The position numbers and the translations under genes are program-made. This document shows positions 1 through 8,587 of a stretch of 64,000 bases of DNA, in pieces; within the stretch, counting starts at the first letter, position 1; the number at the start of each line of letters is the position of its first letter. The notes beneath the pieces are model-generated. The model ran no database searches. It was not told the origin of the DNA and saw only the letters and a list, made by a program, of their open reading frames with translations. Source of the stretch: Streptomyces sp. DH37 (GTDB lineage Bacteria > Actinomycetota > Actinomycetes > Streptomycetales > Streptomycetaceae); assembly GCF_029813835.1 (NCBI RefSeq), contig NZ_JARVKV010000004.1:1-64000 (forward strand), written 5' to 3'.

Positions 1-23
1 CCCCTGCGGCGGTGCCGCAGGGG
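1..23. terminator. Perfect GC hairpin, probable terminator of an off-window gene
   Basis: Positions 1-10 and 14-23 form a perfect 10-bp inverted repeat around a 3-base loop. There is no T-tract, as is usual for actinobacterial terminators. It most likely ends a gene left of the window, because nothing between it and position 450 looks coding. Confidence 0.6.
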
Positions 24-450
24 CCTCCAGGCGTCCGCGGCCCCTTGGGTACGGGCGCGGCTCGGGCACGGACGCGGCGGTCTGCGTACGGCGGTCTGCG
101 TACGGCGGGCGGGAGGCGCCGGGCTGACCGGCGCCGACGGCCGGTGCGCGCCCGTGAGCCCGTGACCGGCCGCTGCCGCGCGAGGCGTCCCGCCGGGATC
201 GCCGGATGGCCCTCCACCCCGGCGCGGGTACGGCCGCCCGGGCCGCCGCGCGACCGCCGGGCCCGAGGAGGCCCTCAGAGAGCCCTGAGGAAGCTCTGAG
301 GAGGCCCTGAGGAGGCCCTGAGAAAGTCCCGGAAGACGGAGGGCCCGCGGGACCGGTCCCCGGCGGAGCGGCGTCCCCGCGCGTTCCCGCCCCTCCGGGC
401 CGTCCGCCGGTTCCGCCCCGCCGCCGGGCGGGCGGCGTCCGGGCGCTCCG
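24..450. other. Gene-free stretch at the left edge
   Basis: I see no credible gene here: open frames are arginine/proline-rich shadows without a ribosome site or recognisable family. It holds the hairpin at its left end, an 11-bp-period tandem array at 261-336, and the 3' flank of the CDGSH gene that ends at 451. Confidence 0.6.
261..336. repeat. 11-bp tandem array, consensus GCCCTGAGGAG
   Basis: Seven degenerate units lie head to tail with an 11-bp period: 261-270 (one base short), 271-281, 282-292, 293-303, 304-314, 315-325 and 326-336. Units 304-314 and 315-325 differ only at the end. The array is intergenic, and its period matches several other arrays in the window whose sequences are unrelated. 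Confidence 0.8.
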
Positions 451-714
451 TCAGTCCCGCTCCGTCCCGCCGTCCGCGTCCGCCTCCGTCCCGGGCCGGG
501 GACGGCGCTCCTTGCGGCGGTGGCTGGTGTCGCACCACGGGAAGCGGTGGCTGCGGCGGCAGGTGCACAGGGCCACCGTGAAGCGGTCCGAGCGGGCGGT
601 ACGGCCGTCGGGGAGGTCGACCTCCACCGGGCCCTCCACCAGCACCGGCCCCTCGGGGTCGATCACCACCCGCCGGGCGCTCCGCCCCTCGGCGGGTTCA
701 GGGCCGGTCGGCAC
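451..714 (-). CDS. CDGSH-type iron-sulfur domain protein
   Basis: This 87-residue protein carries a C-x-C-x6-C-x3-H cluster motif, CTCRRSHRFPWCDTSH, near residues 49-64. That motif binds a 2Fe-2S cluster in the mitoNEET/CDGSH family. The usual CDGSH core reads CDTSH here. The small size and charged tail after the motif fit bacterial single-domain members. It overlaps the preceding methyltransferase gene by 17 bases, so the two are probably translated from one message. The cellular role of bacterial CDGSH proteins is generally electron transfer or redox sensing; a specific partner cannot be read from the sequence. Confidence 0.8.
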   Translation of the reverse strand: MPTGPEPAEGRSARRVVIDPEGPVLVEGPVEVDLPDGRTARSDRFTVALCTCRRSHRFPWCDTSHRRKERRPRPGTEADADGGTERD

Positions 715-1369
715 GGATCACCACCAGTTCCTCGGTGCGCTGCCCCGGGGCGATCAGGCCGCGCTCCTCCAGCCAGGCGGCGCGCTCGCGCAGCACCGGG
801 CCGAACGGGATGATGGTGCGGGCCACCACGGAGGACTTCAGCCCCTCCTCGCGCAGCAGGCCCAGCGTCGTCTCGGTGCCGCACAGCGCGGAGTGGACCA
901 TCAGCAGGGTGCCGCCCGGCGCCAGCAGCGAGGGCGCGCAGGCGCACAGCCGGTCCAGCACCGCGCGGCCGTCCGGCCCGCCGTCCCAGCACATCGCCGC
1001 GCCCTTCCGGGGCAGTTCGCGCCGTGGGGAGGGCACGTACGGCGGATTGGTGAGGACCACGTCGAAGGGGCGGCCGTGCTCCGCCTCGGCCGCCGCGTCG
1101 GCGAGGTCGCCGCGCCGCACCGTCAGCGGCAGCCGGTGCAGCCACGCGTTGCAGCGGGCGGCGAGCACGGCCCGTGGCGAGGCGTCCAGCGCCACCGCCT
1201 CGGCCGCTCCCATCCGCAGGGCGGTCATGGCGAGCACTCCGGTGCCCGTGCAGAGGTCCAGGACGCGGGCGCCGGGGGCGAGCGCGGTGTCGTGCAGCGC
1301 CTGCCTCAGCAGCCAGGTGTCGTCCTGCGGCGCGTACACCCCGGGGGGCCTGAGCAGCAACATGAACAC
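698..1369 (-). CDS. HemK2/MTQ2-like class I SAM methyltransferase
   Basis: The 223-residue product has the Rossmann SAM motif VLDLCTGTGVLAM (about residues 36-48) and the N6-methyltransferase signature NPPY at about 112-115. Together these mark the HemK/PrmC-like group that methylates glutamine or adenine N6. The length matches stand-alone HemK2-type proteins, which lack the N-terminal domain of PrmC. The GTG at 1369 is preferred over the ATG six bases on because GAGG lies about seven bases before it. It is the first gene of a pair with the CDGSH gene. The substrate (release factor or another protein) is not determined. Confidence 0.75.
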   Translation of the reverse strand: MFMLLLRPPGVYAPQDDTWLLRQALHDTALAPGARVLDLCTGTGVLAMTALRMGAAEAVALDASPRAVLAARCNAWLHRLPLTVRRGDLADAAAEAEHGRPFDVVLTNPPYVPSPRRELPRKGAAMCWDGGPDGRAVLDRLCACAPSLLAPGGTLLMVHSALCGTETTLGLLREEGLKSSVVARTIIPFGPVLRERAAWLEERGLIAPGQRTEELVVIRADRP

Positions 1370-1478
1370 CGAATACCTCGTTTGCCGCTCCCCTAACGTC
1401 CTTCCCGCCGCCGCGGGGCGCCGACTAGCCGGCCCGTCCGGGGGTACCCGGGCGGTTCCCTACAGGAGGTGGACATCC

Positions 1479-2660
1479 ATGAAGGCAGTGGTCTGGCACG
1501 GTCGGCGCGACGTACGGGTGGACGAGGTCCCCGACCCGGTGGTGCGCGAGCCGACGGACGCGGTGGTGCGGATCACGTCGTCCGGACTGTGCGGCTCGGA
1601 CCTGCACCTGTACGACGTGCTCACCCCGTTCATGACGGAGGGCGACATCCTCGGGCACGAGCCGATGGGCATCGTGGAGGAGGTCGGTCCCGAGGTGCCG
1701 AACCTCTCCCCCGGCGACCGGGTGGTGATGCCGTTCCAGATCGCCTGCGGCACCTGCTTCATGTGCTCGCAGGACCTCCAGACCCAGTGCGAGACCACCC
1801 AGAACCGCCACTCCGGCACCGGCGGCTCGCTCTTCGGCTACACCAAGCTCTACGGCCGGGTGCCCGGCGGCCAGGCCCAGTACCTGCGGGTGCCGCAGGC
1901 GCACTACGGGCCGATCAAGGTGCCCGAGGGGCTGCCGGACGACCGCTTCCTCTACCTGTCGGACGTGCTGCCGACGGCCTGGCAGGCCGTGGCGTACGCG
2001 GACGCCCCCAAGGGCGGCACGCTGGCCGTGCTGGGGCTGGGCCCCATCGGCGACATGTGCTGCCGGGTCGCCCTGCACCTGGGCGTGGGGAAGGTCATCG
2101 GGGTCGACCTGGTGCCCGAGCGGCTGGAGCGGGCCCGGGCGCGCGGCGTGGACGTGCTGGACCTCACCGAGCACGACGACGTCGCCGACGTCATCCGCGA
2201 CCGCACCGGCGGGCGCGGCGCCGACGCGGTGATCGACGCGGTGGGCATGGAGGCCCACGGCAGCGCGGTCGCCGGGATCGCGCAGAAGTCGACCGGGCTG
2301 CTGCCGAAGAAGATCGCCGAGAAGCTGATGACCACGGCGGGCGTGGACCGGCTGGCCGCCCTCCAGCTCGCCATCGACGCGGTGCGGCGCGGCGGCACCG
2401 TCTCGATCATCGGCGTCTACGGCGGGATGACCGACCCGCTGCCGATGATGACCCTGTTCGACAAGCAGATCCAGCTCCGCATGGGCCAGGCCAACGTCCG
2501 GCGCTGGATCCCGGAGATCATGCCGCTGCTGACGGACGAGGACGTGCTGGGCGTGGACGACTTCGCCACCCACCACGTGCCGCTGGAGAAGGCCCCGGAG
2601 GCGTACGAGATGTTCCAGAAGAAGGCCGACGGAGCGGTGAAGGTCGTCCTGCGGCCGTAG
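1479..2660 (+). CDS. Zinc-dependent alcohol/formaldehyde dehydrogenase (MDR superfamily)
   Basis: The 393-residue enzyme starts at ATG 1479, behind a strong AGGAGGT at 1464-1470. Catalytic zinc ligands appear in GLCGSDLH (about Cys38) and GHEPMG (about His60-Glu61). The structural zinc lobe follows as CGTCFMCSQDLQTQC (about residues 89-103). The NAD-binding turn is GLGPIGDMC near 188. The long insert between the coenzyme and C-terminal lobes resembles glutathione-independent formaldehyde dehydrogenases and related threonine-dehydrogenase-like enzymes, so oxidation of a small alcohol or aldehyde adduct with NAD is likely. It stands alone, divergent from the methyltransferase pair and ended by a long hairpin. 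Confidence 0.85.
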   Translation: MKAVVWHGRRDVRVDEVPDPVVREPTDAVVRITSSGLCGSDLHLYDVLTPFMTEGDILGHEPMGIVEEVGPEVPNLSPGDRVVMPFQIACGTCFMCSQDLQTQCETTQNRHSGTGGSLFGYTKLYGRVPGGQAQYLRVPQAHYGPIKVPEGLPDDRFLYLSDVLPTAWQAVAYADAPKGGTLAVLGLGPIGDMCCRVALHLGVGKVIGVDLVPERLERARARGVDVLDLTEHDDVADVIRDRTGGRGADAVIDAVGMEAHGSAVAGIAQKSTGLLPKKIAEKLMTTAGVDRLAALQLAIDAVRRGGTVSIIGVYGGMTDPLPMMTLFDKQIQLRMGQANVRRWIPEIMPLLTDEDVLGVDDFATHHVPLEKAPEAYEMFQKKADGAVKVVLRP

Positions 2661-2683
2661 GGGCCCCGGCCCCTCCCCCGACG

Positions 2684-2729
2684 GGGCGGCGCGGGCCGGA
2701 AGACCGGACCCTCACGGCCCGCGCCGCCC
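2684..2729. terminator. Bidirectional terminator with perfect 15-bp stem
   Basis: Bases 2684-2698 and 2715-2729 are perfectly complementary around a 16-base loop. The hairpin sits between two convergent genes, and its right arm lies inside the last codons of the DUF6343-like gene. It can therefore stop transcription from both sides. Confidence 0.8.
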
Positions 2730-3008
2730 TCCCCCGGCCCCCTCGCGCTCGCGCCTGCGGCGCATCAGGACGACGAACAGGTCGATCAGCCCCACCGCGG
2801 TCAGCACGGCGCAGATCCAGGCGACGGTGCGCAGCGAGTCCGCGCTGGGGCTGTCGCCCGGTCCCGAGTCCGCCGCCCAGAGGGCGAAGAACACCGTCCC
2901 GGCCAGGAAGACCGGGGTGTAGAGGACGGACAACAGCAACCGCAGGCCGAGCGGGCTGCGGGCCGTCACGGGTTCGGTACCGGTGCGCGACCGGCCGGGG
3001 ATCCGCAT
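2712..3008 (-). CDS. DUF6343-like small membrane protein
   Basis: The 98-residue protein has two hydrophobic segments, about residues 26-45 and 63-82, flanked by arginines, with a short acidic serine loop between them. The motif EPVTARSPLGLRLLLS near the start resembles the DUF6343 family of actinobacterial two-helix membrane proteins; I am moderately sure of that assignment. The C-terminus is arginine-rich and probably cytoplasmic. A GGAGG-type site lies just before the ATG at 3008. No function is known to me. Confidence 0.65.
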   Translation of the reverse strand: MRIPGRSRTGTEPVTARSPLGLRLLLSVLYTPVFLAGTVFFALWAADSGPGDSPSADSLRTVAWICAVLTAVGLIDLFVVLMRRRREREGAGGGRRGP

Positions 3009-3220
3009 GCGGGTGCACCTCCTTGTCGGGGATCGGGGTCGGAGTCGGGAATGAGATCGGGGATCGGAGTCGGGTCGGGCCCGGGTACCCTCCGGTGCTC
3101 GCCGCCATGCCGCCGCCGCACCTCAGCCGCACCCGGTCGGCGCGCCCCTGTTGCCGTGGACTCCCGCCTGCTGACAGGGTTTCCGGGGTCTGAGCGTCCC
3201 CGGGAGACCACGGAGGCTCC

Positions 3221-5110
3221 ATGCCCGTCCGACACCCCCGTCCCACCCGCTCCCCCCGCCGCCGCACCGGCGCCCCCGCCGCGGCGCTGCTCCCGTCGCT
3301 GGTGCTGGCGCTGCTGATGCCCCTGCTGTCGCCGCCCGCCGCCGCGGCGCCCGCCGCCGACACCGGCCGCGAGCCGCCCGCGAAGCGGCCCGTGGCGACC
3401 GGTCACGGGGGCGCGGTGGCGAGCGTCGACCCGTACGCGTCCCGCGCCGGTCTGGAGGTGCTGCGCGCGGGGGGCAACGCGGTGGACGCCGCCGTGGCCA
3501 CCGCGGCGGCGCTCGGTGTCGTCGAGCCCTACTCCGCGGGCGTCGGCGGCGGCGGCTACCTCGTCCACTACGACGCGCGCACCGGCCGCGTCCACACCGT
3601 CGACGGCCGGGAGACCGCGCCGGCCGCCATGCGGCCGGACTCCTTCCTCGACCCGGCCACCGGCGAGCCGATCCCCTTCGACGAGGCGGTCAACTCCGGC
3701 CTGTCGGTGGGCGTTCCCGGCACACCCGCGACCTGGGAGGAGGCCCTGGACCGCTGGGGCACCGTCTCCCTGGCGAAGGCGCTGCGGCCCGCCGTCCGCC
3801 TCGCCGAGCGCGGCTTCACCGTCGACGAGGAGTTCCGCGCGCAGACGGCGCAGAACGAGGACCGCTTCCGCGACTTCACCTCCACCGCCGAGCTGTTCCT
3901 GCCCGGCGGCGAGCTGCCGGAGATGGGCTCGCGGTTCCGCAACCCCGGACTCGCCGCCACCTACCGGCTGCTGGCCCGCGAGGGCACGGACGCCCTCTAC
4001 GGGGGGCGGCTCGGGCGCGAGATCGCCGACACCGTCCGCAGGCCGCCCGTGGCGCCGGACGCCGACCGCAGGGTGCGGCCGGGCCTGATGACCCCCGGCG
4101 ACCTCGCGCGGTACCGCGTGCTGCACCAGCGGCCGACGAAGGTGGACTACCGGGGCGTGGAGGTGTACTCCATGGCCCCGTCCTCCTCCGGGGGCACCAC
4201 CGCCGGTGAGGCGCTGAACATCCTGGAGGGCTTCGACCTGGCCGGGATGGACCGCGCCCAGGCGCTCCACCACTACCTGGAGGCGAGCCGCATCGCCTAC
4301 GCCGACCGCAACCGCTGGGTGGGCGACCCGGCGTTCTCCGACGTGCCCACCGAGGAGCTGCTGTCGGAGCGCTTCGCCAAGGAACGCGCCTGCCTGATCG
4401 ACCCGGGCAGGGCCCTGACCAGCCCGCTGGCGCCCGCCGATCCGCGTGACCCGGACTCGTGGGACTGCGCCGCGGGCCGGGGCGGCGACGAGGGGCACGA
4501 GGGCCCGTCCACCACGCACCTGGTCACCGCGGACCGCTGGGGCAACGTGGTGTCGTACACGCTCACCATCGAGCAGACCGGCGGCTCGGCGATCACCGTG
4601 CCCGGCCGGGGCTTCCTGCTCAACAACGAGCTGACGGACTTCGACTTCACCCCCCTGTCGGAGGAGGTGGCCGGTCCCAACCTGCCCGGTCCGGGCAAGC
4701 GGCCGCGCAGCAGCATGTCGCCGACGATCGTGCTGGAGGACGGCCGTCCGCTGCTCGCGCTGGGCTCGCCGGGCGGCTCCACCATCATCACCACCGTGCT
4801 CCAGACCCTGGTGAACCGGCTCGACCTGGGCATGACGCTGCCCGAGGCGGTCGCCGCGCCGCGGCTGTCGCAGCGCAACACCGCGGCGACGCTGGCGGAG
4901 CCGGCGTTCCTGGAGTCCGCTCCGGAGCGGGCGCCGCTGGAGCGGCTGGGCCACCGGTTCACGCCTCCGCCGCCGGCGTTCACCCCGTCGCCGGAGATCG
5001 GCGCGGTCGCCGCGCTGGAGGTCCTCGGCGACGGGCGGGTACGGGCCGTCGCCGAGCCGGAGCGGCGCGGCGGGGGCTCGGCGATGGTGCTGCGCCCCTC
5101 CCGCCGGTAG
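3221..5110 (+). CDS. ggt: Gamma-glutamyltransferase, secreted
   Basis: This 629-residue Ntn-hydrolase transfers or hydrolyses gamma-glutamyl groups of glutathione and related peptides outside the cytoplasm. Residues 1-45 form an arginine-rich, then hydrophobic signal peptide ending in an alanine run. The large-subunit signature GGNAVDAAVATAAALGVVEP lies at about 86-105. Autocleavage should occur before Thr431 in GPSTTHLV, creating the small subunit whose N-terminal threonine is the nucleophile. The GSPGGS loop near 518 forms the oxyanion hole. The length is typical for actinobacterial GGTs. It is monocistronic and is followed by an 11-bp repeat array instead of an obvious hairpin. Confidence 0.95.
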   Translation: MPVRHPRPTRSPRRRTGAPAAALLPSLVLALLMPLLSPPAAAAPAADTGREPPAKRPVATGHGGAVASVDPYASRAGLEVLRAGGNAVDAAVATAAALGVVEPYSAGVGGGGYLVHYDARTGRVHTVDGRETAPAAMRPDSFLDPATGEPIPFDEAVNSGLSVGVPGTPATWEEALDRWGTVSLAKALRPAVRLAERGFTVDEEFRAQTAQNEDRFRDFTSTAELFLPGGELPEMGSRFRNPGLAATYRLLAREGTDALYGGRLGREIADTVRRPPVAPDADRRVRPGLMTPGDLARYRVLHQRPTKVDYRGVEVYSMAPSSSGGTTAGEALNILEGFDLAGMDRAQALHHYLEASRIAYADRNRWVGDPAFSDVPTEELLSERFAKERACLIDPGRALTSPLAPADPRDPDSWDCAAGRGGDEGHEGPSTTHLVTADRWGNVVSYTLTIEQTGGSAITVPGRGFLLNNELTDFDFTPLSEEVAGPNLPGPGKRPRSSMSPTIVLEDGRPLLALGSPGGSTIITTVLQTLVNRLDLGMTLPEAVAAPRLSQRNTAATLAEPAFLESAPERAPLERLGHRFTPPPPAFTPSPEIGAVAALEVLGDGRVRAVAEPERRGGGSAMVLRPSRR

Positions 5111-5146
5111 GGAGGGGCGCGGGGGCCGGGGCCGGGGCCGGGGCCG

Positions 5147-5230
5147 TGTCGGACAGGTGTCAGACCCCTGTCAGACGGGTGTCAGATCCCTGCCAGACCC
5201 GCGTCAGACGCGTGTCGGACCCGCGTCAGG
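5147..5230. repeat. 11-bp tandem array, consensus TGTCAGACCCG
   Basis: Seven full units (5147, 5158, 5169, 5180, 5191, 5202, 5213) and one partial unit repeat with an exact 11-bp period. The core TGTCAGAC is retained in three units, with one or two changes in the others. The array fills the gap between convergent ggt and mnhG and runs into the mnhG stop codon. A G4C2-like run at 5122-5146 precedes it. Confidence 0.9.
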
Positions 5231-5687
5231 GCTCGCGGCCCCGGCCGTCCCCGGCCCCGCCCTCCGGCCCCTCCGCGCCCCCGCCCCGGACGTCCTCCGT
5301 CCTCCCGATGTCGTTCGGCTCCGCGGCGACCTCCGGGTCCGGGGGCGCGATCCGTCCGGCCAGCTCGTCCACCACCAGGGTGTTCCGGTCCACCGCGCCG
5401 GTGCGGTAGGCGACCCGGCCGACGACCTGCCCGGTGACGGGCGCGGTGAACAGCTGGAAGAGGGCGATGAGCAGCAGCAGCCCGGCATAGGGCAGCGGCA
5501 CCCGCAGGGCCGCGCCCAGCAGGGACAGCAGCACGCCCAGGGTCTGGGCCTTGGAGGAGGCGTGGAGCCGGGTGGCGGTGTCCGGGAAGCGCAGCAGCCC
5601 CAGCGCCCCCAGCAGGCAGAAGAGGGCGCCGGTCAGCAGCAGCACGGCCGAGGCGCCGGACAGCGCCGCCTCCGGTACCCCGCTCAC
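5226..5687 (-). CDS. mnhG: Mrp Na+/H+ antiporter subunit MnhG/MrpG
   Basis: The 153-residue product is the last subunit of the Mrp complex. Three hydrophobic helices span about residues 13-35, 45-65 and 70-90. The family motif FPDTATRLHASSKAQTLGV falls between the first two. The tail from about 110 is a long acidic/glycine-rich extension beyond the usual length. The start is GTG 5687, overlapping the mnhF stop as GTGA, so translation is coupled. Confidence 0.92.
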   Translation of the reverse strand: MSGVPEAALSGASAVLLLTGALFCLLGALGLLRFPDTATRLHASSKAQTLGVLLSLLGAALRVPLPYAGLLLLIALFQLFTAPVTGQVVGRVAYRTGAVDRNTLVVDELAGRIAPPDPEVAAEPNDIGRTEDVRGGGAEGPEGGAGDGRGREP

Positions 5688-5950
5688 CGCAGTTCCTCCC
5701 GCTCCTCGATGAGCCGCGCCGCCGTCATCGCGCCGATGAAGCCCAGCAGCGCCAGCACGATCAGCACGGGCACGAACGTGGTGTACTCCCACACGGCGAT
5801 GGCCACGCACACCCCGGCGACCAGCAGCGTCACCAGGACCTCCACCGCCACGATCCGGTCCAGGGAGCGCGGACCGCGCACCAGCCTGACCACCACCATC
5901 ACCGCCGCGGCCGAGAGCAGGGCCAGCGCGACGACCGCGACCGCGTTCAC
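5684..5950 (-). CDS. mnhF: Mrp Na+/H+ antiporter subunit MnhF/MrpF
   Basis: The 88-residue protein has three transmembrane helices and the conserved loop RLVRGPRSLDRIVAVEV (about 22-38), which identifies MnhF. GTG 5950 overlaps the mnhE stop by four bases. MnhF is a small membrane subunit needed for assembly and activity of the antiporter. Confidence 0.92.
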   Translation of the reverse strand: MNAVAVVALALLSAAAVMVVVRLVRGPRSLDRIVAVEVLVTLLVAGVCVAIAVWEYTTFVPVLIVLALLGFIGAMTAARLIEEREELR

Positions 5951-6543
5951 CGCCGTCCCCCCTCCGCCCGCCCGTCCCTCCGCGACAGGCGCTCGCGCGC
6001 CTCGGCGGTGCCCAGGGCCCGCACCACGCGGCGTTCGTCCCCGGCGGTCTCCGCGCGCCGCGCCAGGACCTGCGACGGGTCGTGCACGGGCAGCGCGTGG
6101 ACGTACAGCCTGCGCCGCTCCCGGTCGATCTCGAGCACCATCGTGCCCGGCGTCAGCGTGACCAGGTGGGAGGTGGCGGTGATCAGCAGGTCGGTGTCCG
6201 CCTCCAGTTGCACCTCCAGCACCGCCGCCCTCGCCCGCGGCCCGCGCAGCACCGCCTCCCGGGCCACCACGACGGCCGAGCGGACCAGGTCCACCAGGAC
6301 GTGCGCGGCCATGGCGGCCAGTGCCGCGGGGTGGATCGACGCCCGGTGGCTGATCGGCGGCAGCGGGAAGAGGAGGACCACCAGCACCGCCACGGCCGCG
6401 CCGCAGACCAGCACGACGGGGCTCACCGAGCCCCACAGCCCGATCCACAGCAGCCACAGCCAGGCCGCCACCGGCCAGCGTCCCCGCCACCGGTTCCCGG
6501 GCGGGGCCGGGGCACCGGTGGCGGTGTCGTCCGTCGGGGTCAT
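5947..6543 (-). CDS. mnhE: Mrp Na+/H+ antiporter subunit MnhE/MrpE
   Basis: The 198-residue protein has membrane helices at about 25-62 and a C-terminal cytoplasmic domain with the family pattern ITATSHLVTLTPGTM (about 121-135). The ATG at 6543 overlaps the mnhD stop as ATGA. The C-terminal 45 residues are arginine/glutamate-rich. Confidence 0.9.
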   Translation of the reverse strand: MTPTDDTATGAPAPPGNRWRGRWPVAAWLWLLWIGLWGSVSPVVLVCGAAVAVLVVLLFPLPPISHRASIHPAALAAMAAHVLVDLVRSAVVVAREAVLRGPRARAAVLEVQLEADTDLLITATSHLVTLTPGTMVLEIDRERRRLYVHALPVHDPSQVLARRAETAGDERRVVRALGTAEARERLSRRDGRAEGGRR

Positions 6544-8144
6544 CGGTGCTCCCGTTCCTCGGTGTCCTGGGGGTCCCGGGTGTCCTCGGTGTCCCGGGTG
6601 TCCCGGGCGTCCTCCGCCTCGTGGACACCCCCGGGGAGTTCGGCGTGCCGTCCGAGCACGGCCTCCAGATACGCGTCGCGCTCCAGCAGGTCCGCCGCGG
6701 CGCGTTCGCTGACCCGGGCCACCGGCCCGGCGCCCAGCGCCACCGCCACGCCGATCAGCACGGTGCCGACGGTGGCGCCGAGCATCAGCCGCGCCCCGCC
6801 GCCGCGGAGCCGCGCCGGGGACGGGCTCCCGGAGCCGGTGGCGAACGCCGCGCGCCACACCTTGGCCATCACGTACAGGGTCAGCAGGCTGGTGAGCAGC
6901 GCCGCGGCCAGCAGGGCGAGGACGGCCGCGCCGCCCCGTTCCACCCCGGCCTGGAGCAGGACGAGCTTGCCGACGAAGCCGGACAGCGGCGGGATCCCGG
7001 CCAGGCTCAGTCCCGACACCAGGAACAGCGCCGCCAGGACGCCCGGCGGCGGGGTCGCGCGGGCCAGTCTGTTCAGGGACGCGGTGCCGCTCCAGCCGGC
7101 CACCAGGCCGGCGATCAGGAACAGCGCGGCCTGGACGGCGATGTGGTGCATGGCGTACAGAACGGTTCCGGTCAGTCCCGTGACGGAGTACAGGGACAGG
7201 CCGAAGAGCATGTAGCCGATGTGGCTGACCAGCACGAAGGACAGCAGCCGGTTGAGGTCCTGCTGGGCGATGGCGCCCAGGGCGCCCACCAGCAGGGTGA
7301 CCCCCGCCGCGACCAGCAGCGGCGTCCACGGCTCGGTGCGCGGGAAGAGCAGGGTCTGGGTGCGGACCATCGCGTACAGGCCGACCTTGGTCAGCAGCGC
7401 GGCCAGTACGGCGGTGATGGGGGCCGGGGCGGTGGGATAGCTGTCCGGCAGCCAGAAGTGCAGCGGCACCACGGCCGCCTTGATGCCGAACACGATCAGC
7501 AGCAGCAGGCTGAAGACGGTCCGCAGCCCCTCGGGGAGGCCGGGGATCCTCTCGCCGAGGTCGGCCAGGTTGACCGTGCCGGTGGCCGCGTAGACCACTC
7601 CGATGGCGGTGAGGAAGAGCAGCGACGACAGCAGGCTGGTGATGGTGTACGTCATCCCGGCCCGGATGCGGCCCTCGTCGGCGTTCAGGTTGATCAGCAC
7701 GTAGGAGGCGGCGAGCATCAGCTCGAAGGCGACGAACAGGTTGAACAGGTCTCCGGCCAGGAAGGCCAGGGAGACCCCGGCCGCCAGCAGGAGGTAGGCG
7801 GGGTGGAAGGGCGCGTGGACCGGGTCGCCGCCCTCGGCCGTGCCCTGCCCGATGGCGAAGACCAGCACCGCCAGCGCCACCGCCAGCGCGACCGTCAGCA
7901 GCAGTGCCGAGAGCCGGTCGGCCACCAGGGCGACGCCCGCCGGGGCCGGCCAGCCCCCGACGTCGAGCACCAGCGGACCGCGCCGGTCGCTGAGCACCAG
8001 CAGGACCACGGCGTCCACCAGTGCCACCAGCAGCCCGCCGGTGCCCAGCAGCCGCTGCGCGCCGGGGCTGCGCCACACGGCCAGGGAGAGACCCGCCACC
8101 AGTACGGGCAGCAGGACGGGCGCGATCAGCAGCCAGTCGGTCAC
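6540..8144 (-). CDS. mnhD: Mrp antiporter subunit MnhD/MrpD (NuoM/N-like)
   Basis: This 534-residue polytopic protein belongs to the proton-conducting family shared with complex I subunits. It has about 14 predicted helices, including the conserved helix GLYAMVRTQTLLFP after an HFWLPDSYPTAPAPITAVL segment (about 225-260). With MnhA it forms the ion-translocating core of the antiporter. The last 25 residues are a charged repeat of DTR/DTE triplets encoded by 9-bp units (about 6556-6610), which looks like replication slippage in a tolerated tail. Confidence 0.93.
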   Translation of the reverse strand: MTDWLLIAPVLLPVLVAGLSLAVWRSPGAQRLLGTGGLLVALVDAVVLLVLSDRRGPLVLDVGGWPAPAGVALVADRLSALLLTVALAVALAVLVFAIGQGTAEGGDPVHAPFHPAYLLLAAGVSLAFLAGDLFNLFVAFELMLAASYVLINLNADEGRIRAGMTYTITSLLSSLLFLTAIGVVYAATGTVNLADLGERIPGLPEGLRTVFSLLLLIVFGIKAAVVPLHFWLPDSYPTAPAPITAVLAALLTKVGLYAMVRTQTLLFPRTEPWTPLLVAAGVTLLVGALGAIAQQDLNRLLSFVLVSHIGYMLFGLSLYSVTGLTGTVLYAMHHIAVQAALFLIAGLVAGWSGTASLNRLARATPPPGVLAALFLVSGLSLAGIPPLSGFVGKLVLLQAGVERGGAAVLALLAAALLTSLLTLYVMAKVWRAAFATGSGSPSPARLRGGGARLMLGATVGTVLIGVAVALGAGPVARVSERAAADLLERDAYLEAVLGRHAELPGGVHEAEDARDTRDTEDTRDPQDTEEREHR

Positions 8145-8587
8145 CGTTCCTCCCCCTTCTCCGGTCCGGGTCCCGGCGTGTCCACCGCGCTCCCGGCCGC
8201 CTCCGCGTCACCGGGGCGCCTGGGGTGCTCGCTCTCGCCCAGCCTGCGGTCCTCCACGTCGTCGCGGACCTCGTCGTGGCCGAGCAGCAGCCAGCTCCGG
8301 TAGACCAGGGCGAGCAGCAGGACGCTGATGCCGAAGGTGATGACGATCGCGGTCAGGGCCATGGCCTGCGGCAGGGGGTCGGCGAACGAGGCGGTGTCCC
8401 GTCCGTGCCCGGTGACCGGTGGTTCGCCCGGCGGCCCCGCGGCCAGCAGGATCAGCAGGTTGGTGCTGTGCCCGAGCACGAGGAAGCCGAACAGCAGGCG
8501 CATCAGGGAGCGTTGCAGCAGCAGGTGGAAGCCGACGGCGAACAGCCCGCCCACCACCACGGCCGACGTCAGGTCGAGTGTCGTCAT
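8141..8587 (-). CDS. mnhC: Mrp antiporter subunit MnhC/MrpC (NuoK-like)
   Basis: The 148-residue protein has three helices (about 8-28, 32-50 and 75-100). Its pattern GFLVLGHSTNLLIL and the segment DPLPQAMALTAIVITFG are diagnostic for MnhC/NuoK. It overlaps mnhA and mnhD by four bases each. The hydrophilic tail of about 45 residues is longer than in most homologues. Confidence 0.92.
   Translation of the reverse strand: MTTLDLTSAVVVGGLFAVGFHLLLQRSLMRLLFGFLVLGHSTNLLILLAAGPPGEPPVTGHGRDTASFADPLPQAMALTAIVITFGISVLLLALVYRSWLLLGHDEVRDDVEDRRLGESEHPRRPGDAEAAGSAVDTPGPGPEKGEER

Noticed and set aside
735..1478. Upstream extension of the alcohol dehydrogenase frame
   Set aside because: It runs antisense to the methyltransferase gene and lacks homology; the ATG at 1479 has a strong ribosome site.
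3028..3090. GGATCGGAGTCGGG repeats upstream of ggt as an 11-bp array
   Set aside because: Short TCGGG/ATCGG motifs recur, but spacing is irregular and no clean 11-bp phase could be set.
2966..4954. Long minus-strand frame opposite ggt
   Set aside because: Composition is arginine/glycine-rich and featureless, while the plus strand encodes an unmistakable gamma-glutamyltransferase.
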